The translations under genes and the position numbers were made by a program. Positions 13,701 through 25,600 of a stretch of 64,000 nucleotides of DNA are shown here, in pieces. This DNA is from Acanthosoma haemorrhoidale (lineage: Eukaryota > Arthropoda > Insecta > Hemiptera > Acanthosomatidae). Within the stretch, counting starts at the first letter, position 1. Each line of letters opens with the position of its first letter. The notes below the pieces were generated by a model. That model saw nothing but the letters and a program-made list of their open reading frames with translations. It made no database searches and was not told the DNA's origin. Location: contig OV884011.1 of the NCBI GenBank assembly GCA_930367205.1, positions 86,537,474 through 86,601,473 on the forward strand, given 5' to 3'.

Positions 13701-14393
13701 GAACAGACAGAATTTGGGGCCAGGAACTCCTGATTGCTAGTAAGGTGCTCTTACCAACAGCCATCCCTCTTGAACTGGTTCCTGTTCAATAATATTTTTT
13801 TGTTTCAGACTGCTGTTAATTTGCCAACTATTGTTGGCTAAGTCCAATTTGTACCTCTTTTAATTATTCTAAGAGGAATTTTCATACCTAGTCACTCTGG
13901 TGATTTTTCTGAGATTAAACAAGATTAGTTATTGACATGGCTCCTGATTCGATAAGGATTTCTCAGTTTGAAAGAGCGCACATCTTGGGTCCTAGGTTCT
14001 AATTCTGCCACCGCGATTTAACTGTGTTTAGTAATTATTTTATTAATTTTTATGTAATTGTCATTAATATTATATTATTAACCTTAGGTCAAAGAAAGAT
14101 TAAAGCCATACGTGAAGGATCCTTTTGCATGCGACCTTCTGGATAAGCTGCTAATATTGGACCCTCAGAAGCGATGTGATTCTGATTCAGCATTGAATCA
14201 TGATTTTTTCTGGACTGAACCAATGCCATGTGATTTATCTAAAATGCTTGCTCAGCATGCTCAGAGCATGTTTGAATACCTAACTCCACCGAGACGTGCA
14301 GGGAACATGCGTGCTCACCATCACCCGGGAGCAGGCCCTGGTCCAAAACCCACTGCAGTCGTTGACACAGGTTACCAGGATAGGGTTTTCTGA
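7779..14393 (+). CDS. Cdk9: Cyclin-dependent kinase 9, catalytic subunit of P-TEFb
   Basis: Seven coding exons: 7779-7957, 8979-9063, 10758-10848, 10941-11107, 11711-11829, 12826-13096 and 14088-14393; total 1218 nt, 405 aa. With cyclin T this nuclear kinase phosphorylates the RNA polymerase II C-terminal domain and pause factors to release paused polymerase. Visible are the glycine loop (GQGTFGEVF), catalytic lysine (VAMKKV), the family-defining PITALRE helix, HRD ([12 protein letters not shown]), DFG ([10 protein letters not shown]), T-loop threonine ([16 protein letters not shown], equivalent to human Thr186) and the CDK9 tail ending RVF. The exon 5 donor was placed at aacag|gtacag because that restores NRYTNR; the next gt would add two residues. 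ATGs at 7782 and 7851 are alternative starts; 7851 is closest to the vertebrate N-terminus. Length is close to other insect orthologues. Introns hold a Tigger-like remnant and a piggyBac-like element. Confidence 0.97.
9130..9689. other. Intron sequence of unclear origin next to Tigger remnant
   Basis: This C/T-rich plus-strand stretch lies inside Cdk9 intron 2. Two open frames occur but neither has a recognisable domain. It may be further decayed transposon sequence. Confidence 0.3.
9690..10540 (-). mobile_element. Decayed Tigger/pogo-like DNA transposon in Cdk9 intron 2
   Basis: Read on the minus strand from about 10532, a frame opens [19 protein letters not shown] and continues with [16 protein letters not shown]. 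This matches the N-terminal helix-turn-helix of Tigger-type transposases. At 10277-10089 a second frame reads [13 protein letters not shown] and [17 protein letters not shown], the CENP-B-type DNA-binding domain. At 9923-9780 a stretch with [10 protein letters not shown] resembles the part after the DDE domain. Most of the DDE core is missing and the frames are broken. Terminal repeats were not identified, so the limits are approximate. The original source is a Tc1/mariner-superfamily pogo-like element. Confidence 0.7.
12033..12592. mobile_element. piggyBac-like non-autonomous element in Cdk9 intron 5
   Basis: The 560-bp segment starts CCCTCCAAGTACCATGGGG directly after a TTAA (12029-12032). 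It ends with the imperfect inverse, GACCCTGTGGCACTCAGGGGG, followed by TTGT, a one-base-decayed TTAA. Terminal CCC/GGG next to TTAA is the signature of piggyBac-superfamily insertions. The interior has no transposase of useful length, so this looks like a deletion derivative (MITE). The terminal repeats are about 22-25 bp with several mismatches, which suggests an old copy. Confidence 0.65.
13935..14010 (+). repeat. tRNA-like SINE segment in Cdk9 intron 6
   Basis: A tRNA-like run contains a B-box-like AGGTTCTAATTC preceded about 30 nt earlier by a weak A-box-like stretch. It sits just upstream of the last Cdk9 exon. This is probably an old tRNA-derived SINE head; the limits are unclear. Confidence 0.3.
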
Positions 14394-17300
14394 GCCTAGC
14401 CACACTGGTACGGATACTATCACTGTCATTCTTTTGTATCACTTAGTACCAAATTACCTGTTGAAACTTATTTTTTCTCTTATATTACCAGTCATATTCA
14501 GCTATTTAAAAACCATGAAAACTTATACATTTAACTTCAGAGTTCAGGTTCGTTCGACTATATTATACTTTTAACTATTTGAAAATGACATAGGTCATCT
14601 AATGAAATGTAGTTTACTTTCTTTCTTCTCGTGTGAAAGCTTCTGTCTTTGGTAACATAAATATATTTTTTGGGACTTCAACACCTAATTCATGAACTAT
14701 CATGCTCTCTTTCCAGCCAATAAAAAACTTTTCTTTCTTAAACACTAACTTTCCCTCTCCATAATATATAAGCTACTTAACTACTCACATAGTTGTAACT
14801 TTCTCCTCAACAGCTACTTTTACACTTCAGCTTCTATATAATATCTATTATATGTTTACTATGTAATAAACAACTGCTTCACTTCCTTCTTACAAAAATT
14901 GACGATTGTAAAATAGTGGCGTATCGTTTAAACCATCCATCTTTTTTCAATCTGAATGGCCTGTACTATATGGCATTTTTATTACTGAACTAAAAATAAG
15001 ATTGTGATTTTTGACTGCAACCAAACTTGACAATTATAAATTTTAATATATTTTTGTCTTTTCCAAATAACCAATCTCTATTAATGTTGCAGTTTTTTAA
15101 GTGATTTTCAATTCACAAATTAGAAACCGAAAGACCATTTTCATTGTTTTTTTTTCTAATGGTTGCACTTTCTACTGTTATACATTATATTTGGTTGTTA
15201 ATTTCTTTAGTTAATTTCAAATAACATTAATAATTTTTTTTCTTATTTTACCCCCTATATGATCAAAATTACTAAGTGTAAGAGTAAAACATTCAAAAAC
15301 CCCTTTTTCAGAATCATGCATTTGAATGTGTTCCAATTTTAATTTATTGTAAATTATATACATATTGTATTTAAAATAAGCACTTTGTACAGACAAATCA
15401 TTTTTATGAAATTGCTTTCATCAATATTGCTACTATAGATTGACCTGTAAATAAATAAAAATTATAGATTAGTGAATATCTTGAGTAGTATGGCAAAATG
15501 AGTATGTCATAAATGAAAAAAATTTAGTAGGAACATTTTGTTGATTCTAATTTTTTTTTAAATAACAATTTAATTTAAATTATTGATTACCTAAAAAATA
15601 ATTGTTATTAACTAAATTTACATGTTAAAAAAAAAAAAAAATGTAATTTTTTTAGACCTGCTCATTGATCTGATTTTGACTTGCACTCCTTTTACCAAAC
15701 ATTCCAGATATAATTGTATTGTGTGTTGTTGCTAACTTTATAATTTTTGTTAAGTTCTTATAATGAGTATTATCCTAAAAGTTTTTAATGAAAGAAGATT
15801 TTAATAATGAATCGATTCTAATTGTATTAAATAAATATTGTACCTAATTATAGCTCATATGTTTTGGACAATAAAAATTGTTAATTTATTGGTGCCATTA
15901 TCTTATCCCTCTTATTTGTTTGATTCCTTATGTGGAGGAGCAATCTCTGTTGCCAAGCGCTATAATCACATGAGAGCTAGTATAAACATTCTACACCACC
16001 TAGCGCTGTATATATCAAAAGTTGGGTGAAGTTGGCTTTATTGGTACTTACTAAATACAGTGTATATAACTAGGGTGAACAAATTAGAAAGCAAATACAT
16101 TGTAAACTAGTCATTCCTGTCACTGGTAAGCATTGACATATGTGTTTATAATTACTAACTCAAGAGGGATGGTCCAACTATGCTACTTCCTCCAAACATT
16201 GTCTTATACGATCCTACAACTGAATCAACAAAATTTGTATAAACCAGAGGATCCATGAAGTATCATTGGTAGCAAGTAAAATCATATAATCAAGTGTTAG
16301 TAGTAAGTAGATCTTTTTACACATGTCGTATTATGGAGTAGTAAGACTAGTTATACCAGTAGATTTTTTTTACTAGTTGTGGGAAATAATTAAAGGTGGA
16401 TATGCCCAAGAACAAGGAAACGTACTTGCTTATATAACTTAGTTAATGTTTTGCAAAATAAGGTAGGCCTAGACATGGATACTAACACAACCCAATTACC
16501 AGCTAATAATTCATCACCCAAGCTAAACTGAAAGGTAAATTGACAGGCATTGTTAGAATTATTGGGAGTTCAAAGGTATCTGCTTGTATAACCCCACGTA
16601 GATCACAAGATTACCTATCAAATGAAGAGGTTATAAACTTTTAAATCTGTCAGAGGCGTTTTGCATGTTGATAGGATGCAAAAAAAAAATCCCAGCAGCT
16701 GTTTTATTGCTCTGTTATCACTTGTAGTAATCACACCTGCTAATGTCAGCCTCCAAGCAATGCAAATAATAGAGAATGGGATATTGATAAAACTTTGTTC
16801 TTAACTTTTTTCCAGCAACAGCGATTCTATAAAGACTTTGAGGGTCCCAGGAACCATTTGGTTAGCCTCATTTAAGAAATTATCGCTTGGCGGGTAAAAG
16901 TTCATTTTATAACCCTGCAACTGCACAACTTTTTCTTATGATGGCAGCAATAGTCTGCAAGATCCTCGGCTGCTCTTGTTTTTCATCCTGACATCTTGAA
17001 GAATACTAGCTGTCATTAATATTTTTTTTCACCAATATTGGGAAAGCAACAACTGTTTTTTTAGTACTAATATGTGTTCACCATAATTCTATAACATTTT
17101 TGTTTTAATGATGGATAGCTATTGTTGGTTTTTCACCTGAAACATGTTCCATCAATTCCTCTATTGAATATTGTCTGTCATTTGTTGTATCGAGGAATCT
17201 ATAAATCTCCTCCATTGCTTTAGACACTGACTCATCCTGAGGGCGACCATGTTTTCCTCCAACTGTCTTAAAAAAAAAAGTTCTTATGACAATCTTCATA

Positions 17301-19647
17301 ACTTGTATCAACTGCTTGCAGGTCTCCTATAATGTTAACATGTCTTTCTATTGTACACGATCATTCGTCATTTCTTTCTCTCACTTGTCAAATTCAATTG
17401 ACGAATAAGGAATACATGTTGACGCTTACTGATGGGGCTTTTTTTGTCTATTTTATTCATAAAACTCCTCACAATAATTTCAGCAGAACATAAACATTTA
17501 CTTTTCAAATCAAACTGAGTTTGTGATAATCTAAAACATGGTGTGGAAGCTGATGTCGAAGATAGGTTTGGGGATTGAGCTTAATTCAAATCACTTGCAG
17601 TAATTTGAGATCTGGTATAGCGTTTTCTGCAATTATTATGTACTAAAATATTTTTCTTACCTCTAAAATTTCCATCTCTTCTTGTCATACTGGCATCTAT
17701 TAAAGTTTTTATCCATTTTCACAAATGCAACACTTTTCAGCCATTACTGTTAAAAGTAATTAAATATCAAGAGAATGTTTTCACGAGTTCACTGAAGTCA
17801 TTTAGCGGATGTGGAAAAAAAGTCAATTTAGGCTGTCGATTTTCCAGGAAGCAAATAAAGATAATCATAAATGAATAGCATGTAGCGAGCCTTAAGTTTG
17901 TATATATCTACCTTTTACATATGACTTACTGCTTCGAGTTCTAGGTGAAAAAATATAAAAGTCACCTATGTTAAAACAGCTCCACTCCCCTCAGGTACTT
18001 TTAGTATGTTAATTAGGACTGCTACTGTACAGCTGTACCAAATTTCATCTATACCAATTTTTTCACCCAATTTTCCTTCGTTGCCTGGGCTAAGAGGGTA
18101 ATGATGAAACAATGGCTACAATTGAAAGAAATGATAATTAAAATTTTGAAAGATATGAGACATCCTGGAAGGTTGTAGGGTTTTAATACTAAGAATTTTG
18201 GAAGGAGCTAAGAAGAGCCTCCTAGGAGATAGGGATTGACGGACCAGCTTACCAGACTGGGTAAAGTTAAACAAGGTTTTGGAAAGGGGACGTATTTTGT
18301 CCAGATAAACATCTTTGCTAAAGGTTCCATGATTATTTAGATCTTTAGCCTTCTGAATCAATCAAGGTCCATGGTTATGAGTCTTTTCCAATCTACATTC
18401 TTCTACAACCTTACTCAACTATTAACTTACATATTAATATGAATCCATTGACTTGAGAAGAAAGGAAAGGTGCATAAAGTTAAACTCCTTCAAATAAAAA
18501 GATAATTAGGAGAATTCATGGTTTAAGAACAGTGATGAGAGAAATTGCCTGGGCATGGGGAAGGAAATTAGATAAAGTTTTAGTTTTAGGCACGTAATGT
18601 TTGTTGCTAAATTGCATTACTTTTTTTTAGGGGTGGGGGAATTAATAGCTACTGTAAATAACTAATATAATGTAAATTAAATTATATGATATTAAGGCCA
18701 TTGCTCTTAGTGTAAATCTGAGTATTGTGCCTACTCATCCCCCTCCTCACGCCAGCTCTGGCGTTTATAATCACTATATATATATATTGTGGAATGCTCC
18801 TTGGGAAGTTTCTATTAGAAAACTGAATCAATTTCCAGCTATGTACATTTCAGAGAAGGTGAAGAACGACCAACTAAGAAATTATCATTATGTCTAACGT
18901 GAATCCTAAGAGCTCACTTCCTTTTAGTTGAAAATGGGGCTACTTTTTCAAATCAGAATTTAAGCTCTCGTTTTAGTCCATCTAAACATGGCTTCTTTTA
19001 GCATTAATCATTATTATTTATAAACTTTTAATTAATCCATATAATTCCATATATACTTCTTCACTCATTTTATCGTTTGTTGTTCATGTAGAATTTTATT
19101 GTTATGAAAAAAAAAGTTTGATGAATATAAAATTAATTCATAGAATTTCCTGTTTTGTATACATATTAGATTACTTGCAGAATTAAACCACGAACGCAAG
19201 CTGTCAAGTTGCCTGTCATAAAGGAGGCATGTCAGTCAGTAGGTTGGTTAATACAGTAATCAATATAAGGCGTAAGAAGTTATAAATGTTTTTAATTAAA
19301 TTGATATAATGATATTTTCTAGAAATTTTGCACTCATCTCAGATTCATAGAACTATAGTAAATAATATTGAAGCATTCTGATCTTGAATCATTAAACATT
19401 TTTACTGACTATTATTGTTTTTTTGAAAACTTCGTGACATGAATTTTTTTTCTTTTAATTGTTAAATCAAGTGAGTAATTTATTGTGACGTTTGTGTTTT
19501 TCCGTTCTATCAATGGACAGTAGAATTGTAAAGTTAAAATTGTTTAAACCTGAGTAATTCTGTTTTGATAAGACCCATGTTATCAGTGAGCTGTTAGTTT
19601 ATATATTATAAATTCGTTATTGATAAGTTTTCAGTGCACCATCTAGA
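14394..19647. other. Cdk9 3' region and intergenic sequence
   Basis: AT-rich sequence. Candidate poly(A) signals for Cdk9 include AATAAA at 14865-14870 and further copies near 15450 and 15830; the true end cannot be chosen by eye. A possible transposon-derived coding scrap lies near 17.1-17.3 kb. Nothing else between Cdk9 and the syntaxin start could be identified. Confidence 0.5.
17105..17311 (-). pseudogene. Coding-like scrap, possibly from a mobile element
   Basis: The minus-strand frame reads DESVSKAMEEIYRFLDTTND followed by QYSIEELMEHVSGEKP, an acidic helical segment that looks like real protein. I have a vague impression of similar segments in multi-copy arthropod proteins but cannot name a family. 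The frame is broken on both sides and no terminal repeats were found. Confidence 0.3.
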
Positions 19648-22600
19648 ATGGATGGAAATTACAGCAGTTATTCTTCATACCAAAATGGTTTGGAAAAAAA
19701 AGATTTCAATAAAATTGCTCAAAACGTTGGATCCAGTATTCAGAAGATATCACAAAATGGTATGTTTCTTTCTGTTTACTTTACCAATACTATTTAACAT
19801 TTTTTTTGTGCAAGTGCCTGATTATTAAGATATCATATTGTTGTTTTTGATAGTTATTATTTTTATACGAGGTATACATTTTTATAACAAAAGCTTTATT
19901 TTGTGTGGATTCAATCAAGGCAACTCACTTGTTTTGTTGTTAACCTATGAAAACAATGGTTGTACGGTTATGATCCCTAAGTATATTGAATGTGACATTC
20001 ATAAATTACCATCTGATTTCATATTTTGTTTCTAATTTGAGGGTTTAGCCTTTATGTTCCCAAACTTGCACAGGGAAGGGGCTATTGTGCACCTATCCTA
20101 TTTCAATTTAAAGAGCTTAAGTGAAAAGAGAATTTAATGTTCATCATATTTGTTTATTTCAGAAGAAGCTACATCCCTTTGATGAGTCTTTGCCTTCATA
20201 AGTAGCTTCCTTCAGCATTTTCGGTTGTGTTGTTTGGTTGTAATCAACATGATAGAGACGTCCATCACCTATCATCTGATGGCGTTGTACAATTGTCTGC
20301 CAGGATCTGTCCCGGAAACACTTTCTTTTGGACAGGGCAGTTCAATCCCTTTTTCTTTTTTGGCATACATATGAAGGGATAAATACCTAATTTGATTTAT
20401 TTCACCTTCACTGGGCTGAAGATAAGTCTTAGGGCAAGGCTAGCCAAGGTTCTAATTTTGTTAATATGTTTTGATTTAAATAATAACTATTGTGATGAAA
20501 ATATATAAAACTAATGTGTGTGGTATATTAACAGTGGTAAATACTGTTATATATGATGTTATTAATGGAGCTTATATGGATTTTTATTTGGGTTCCCAGT
20601 TTTGACATAGTAAGGTTTATATCCTAGGAAACTAAGGGTTTGTAACATAATTTTGAATACCTTGACTCCATGAATAAAATTGCCATCCACCAACTAATAA
20701 TTCTTTGTATTATATGTTTAGTTAGTCCTCAACTTACCAGCTTTTTCTGACAGTCCTGGATTTCACCAAAGTTTCTCCTGGTCAGCTGGTTTCTTTTTTT
20801 AGGCGTTCCACTGCAGGGGAGATCTAGTAATTTTGTCGCTGATTAATGTGCTTGGTTGGTGGCTAATGTGCCCAATTAGTGTCATTTTCCTGTTCGTATT
20901 TCTGGTTTGGATTTCTTTTTGCCCTATTACAAATGAAGCTTTACATATATACTTTGTATATAGTTACAAAAGCAATATTTTCTCTCTCTTATTCCTGGCC
21001 TTTATTCCCATCAATTTCAATTATGTTCTGTTTTTCTATTTTTGCTTTAAGGGATGCTTGAAACACAATATCTGATGGAGATCAGAATAACATTCATTTA
21101 TTTTATCTTTTAACATATTCTAAAAAAAATTTGATACAGATGAGCTGGCAATTAATTCACTGTATGACAAAATAAACTATATATTTACTGACTGATCCTA
21201 AAAATGGAATAGAGTATATAAATTGCTTTCTAATCCTACTTAATAGTGTTTTCTTAGAAAAGCTAGTTCCATTTTAAGGTAACTTGTTGTTAGCCACTGT
21301 CTTTTATCTTTAAATACGCTAATTAATTAAGTATATGAATACAAATCGCCAAGAAAAGATTGATACTTTATGAATCTGTTTGAAAATTTAGAGATAATAA
21401 AGTATTTTAAGAGAGCAGCGGAAGGTGTTGCATGCATTGATCAATACCTGCTTTAATGCCTTATAAATTAACAAGCAGTCAGCCCCGGTTAAGAAAATTT
21501 CAATTACTTTTAATTATTTTTTAATACTATTGAAACATTAAGGAACTGTGGAATATATTAAACGTTTTAATTAGCAAAGTATTCTAATTATTTGGCTATG
21601 TAAACAAATCAAAAATGCATTTAAGGTGATTAGTCTTCTCTGTTAATCCTCAACTGCCCTCCCTTTTTTCTCCCCAGTTCTTGGTCCTGGGTATCCTCCT
21701 ACTAACTCTTTTTTCATGTTTAAACAGCTGTAATGATTGAACTAATCTATCAGGTCGAGCCATAAGTAATTTCCGATGCAGCTAAGTAGAATCTATTGTT
21801 CGTATCTACCCACTATGAGTTACCATGACAACAAGTTTTTATTTTCAGTATATAGACGAGGCTTCTGTTAACTGTTTTGTGTGATACACGTTACGTTAAA
21901 CTGTTTTTTTAACCTCTAAAATGGAGAGTCAAAAAGTACAAATTCGTCATGTAATGCTTTGGGAATTTAAACAAGGCAACAGTGCTAGGGCGACAGCTGA
22001 AAAAATATGCAGTGTATATGGTGAAGGAATAATGACTGATCGGGCAGTTAGAAATATGAACCGAGGGCGAGACGTCCTTTCAATTTTGACAACTTTTTAA
22101 AGGCAATATTGGAGCAAAATCCACGTCAATCAACAAGAGGTATAGCAGAAAGGTTGAATACATCACAATCAACTGTTAACCGCCACCTGGAGAAATTAGG
22201 GAAAGTCTGCAAGTTAGGAGTGTGTGTACCTCACAATCTCAGTGGACAGAATAAAGATCACATGTCAATCGCCACAAGTCTGCTCTCACGGGTAAAAATT
22301 GAGCCTTTTTTAAACAGGATTGTAACGCGATGAAAAATGGGTTACCTATGACAATATAGTCCTCAAAAGACAGTGGCTTGATAAGGATCAACCACCCCTA
22401 CCAGATCCGATAGCAAAAATCCATGGCAAAAGATTTTATTGTGTGTATGGTGGGATTGTCAAGGAATAATTCACCACGAGTTGTTGAAGTCAAATTTAAC
22501 GATTACTGCAGATACGTTCAGCAGTTGCAAAGAGTGCAAGAGAAACTCCATGAAAAGCATCCTGCACTCATCAATCGCAAAAACGTCATTCTTTTACACG

Positions 22601-25600
22601 ACAATACGCGACCACATACAGCAAGGGTGTCTCAAGAAAAATTTCTTGAGCTTGGATGGTCAGTTTTACCGCATCCACCTTACTTCCCAGATCTTGCCTT
22701 GACAGACTACCACCTTTTCTGTTCCTTACAAAACTTTTTGAATGGAAAACCTTCAATTCTGAAGAGTAAGTCAGGCAGGCTGTCGAAAACTTCTTCCTGT
22801 CCAAACCAAACACATTTTACAAGGAAGGAATTGATAAACTGCTAGGAAAATGGGAGAACGTTATAGATAATAGTGGTGAATACATAATAAATTAATATAA
22901 TTTTGTTATTTAATGAGAACAAAATAAATGTCTGATAAAAAAACAGAAGTTACTTACGACTCGACCTAATAATGTATTAATATGTGTCTCGATTTTTGCT
23001 TAATATATGGGGGTTTTTTCCCGCCCTCTATCTATTTTCCTTCCCTTCCCTACTCACTAATTAAGGTTATGGGTGTTCTATAGTTTTCCTTAAAGTTGGT
23101 CGCTAGATCATTTATACTTAAAACAATGACATATGAAATATATGTTTTATATTGCTGCATATTAATTCATTACTTTTATTAATCTTGAGAATTTGTGTTT
23201 ATTTGTGATTTGTTAAATATAATTGTAAAACATCACATTAATCGTAACTATTTTTGAATGAAATTTCTAATTTTGTGTACTTGTTGTAGTTTTGTCCATG
23301 AAAAAAATGGTGAACGTTTTGGGAACAACTCAAGATTCACAAGAACTAAGGCACCGTTTGTAAGTATATTACGATTATAGTAATTTCACTAAATTGAAGA
23401 ATTTCTTTTTTTTTTCCCCTTACTCTACCATGGCTCGGTGGCCAAAACAGGATGTGCTGGAACTTTCAGACATCCTTATATACAAGATGTACATGTGGTC
23501 TATGGAAACTCTACAGTCTGTCCTCCAGTACAATCTAGTTTTTACTGTGATCGTTACCTTCCTCTTCCCCTGACATTTAAATCTCACACATCCGTTAGTC
23601 AGTTTGATTTCATATTTTGGTCTAATAGATAAATATGATTAAAAGGGTAAAATAAATTTAATATCAGGAGTGATATTTATATTATATAACTTCTTATCTC
23701 ATTTTACTTACCATTTAAATCAATGTTTATGGCTATTTATTGTTTTGTTTTTTCTAGGCACCAAATACAGCATTATACGAATCAGTTAGCAAAAGATACA
23801 ACATCAAGCTTAAAGGAATTATCAGCAATACCAGTGCCTCAATCTCCATCAGAACAAGTACTGACTGCTCATTTATATTTTTATAAGTGTATATTTAGGT
23901 TTTTCTACAACAGTTGGGCTCAGTGGGTGTTGATTCAGTTACTATCTGAGCACTTAAGGGAGTTTGTGCACAAATAGTTATTTAGGGCATGAATCAAAAA
24001 TAATTAGTTTTAAAAAAAAATGGCATTTTTTTGTGTCTGATCCAGCTTGAACATATTTCAGTTTTTGTTATTTTTGTCATAAACCTACATTTTGTTTTGT
24101 AAAATAGAAAAAAACTTAATGTCAATGTTATTAAACAAGTAACTAACTACACATATTCAATTATATTGCATTTTTATGAGATGTGACCGTTTTGGTGGGA
24201 AAATCAAAAATTTAATTATGTAAATTATAAGAGACAGTATAGCAATTAGAACTTTCATTATGGAAAATTTATTCTAAATTAATTTTTTTTAACTCCTTAT
24301 TTTGCGATCTGATAGTTTTTAGGAGTGATATGATCTCATAAAACCAAGGGAAATTTATTTTTAATGTTATTAGTAATAATAACTGATTTATAATATGATC
24401 ATAACTATGGCAGTACTGTCCCCAGTGCCTATTGGCTACCAAGCTGACTTCTAACTTTAGGATCCCAGGTTTATTCCCGGCTCCCCTAAATTAAGGATTT
24501 TTTCTCTTGGAGGATGGGTCTAGTCGGGGTTTACTCAGCTTGATGAGGATAAATGTGTAGCTATTAGAGTGAATTTTATTTTAAATTTCAGAGAGAATAT
24601 AAAATGTTGAAAGAACGTCTGGCTGAAGAATTAACATCTACTCTCAATGCTTTTCAAGATATGCAAAGGCTGGCTTGTCAAAAGGAAAGAGAAGAAATTA
24701 ATAAAGCCAGAGAATCCCAAGCTCCCATTAAAATCCCCCCTCCACCCAGTTCTAGAAGCTCTTCCAATAGTGGTATGTATAGAATTTTTTCCTAAAAATT
24801 TTATTCTCGTAATAATACCATTGAAATATCATGAAATTACTTTAGTTTGAATTGAAATAATATACTAATAAACTTAAATAATTGAAATAGTGTGATAACA
24901 AGTCTCTTTTTCACTCCATCCATGTTTTACAGAGGTTTGGTTTATATTGAGTAGGCTATGAAATCAAACTTCTTGATGGTCTGATTAATAATGTTTAATA
25001 TGTGTTAGGACTCTAGTGTTCTCAATTTTTTCATAACCCCCTTAGTTTTGTGTAGAATGACAAACATGTGGTCAGGTATTGTTATTAAGAATTATAGATC
25101 CTCTCCTGTTGAATAGGGCTGGAACTTTGGCTTTCAGTTTTTTTATCAAATTTGTCTATTTCTGAATAGTCAGAGGTCTTTCACCAGTTCAAACAAAATT
25201 CTGACATTTCATCTGTTACAACCAAATAAGAAGGCCATGTTTTGAATAGAACAGCAAGCACCAGTACAAAGAGATAGAGATCACTGTCCAATCCAAGTGT
25301 CTGAATTAGATAGAAGGTAGAATGTTAATGTTAGAAATGTTTTTGTTTTTTTTTTCCCCTAAACCCCTTGAAGTTATACAATGAAAATATTATTATTATA
25401 CAATAAAATTAAGGGTTTGTTAGATATTGTAATGAGTCGAAAAATTTGATATGTCTACGCTGGATGAATTCATCCACCGTAGGCAGCTCTAATATCTCAT
25501 GCAGCTCACTGTTTCTTCACTGCTCGAATGAAGTACCTCTGACCACTTCCAACAGTATACCGTTTTGGAATTGTTGGAGTTTCTTCGCTGTCATATATGT

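Noticed and set aside
20170..20460. Minus-strand protein-like scrap (KEKGIELPCPKESVSGTDPG) in syntaxin intron 1
   Set aside because: Frame too short and broken; no family could be recognised, so not annotated as a gene.
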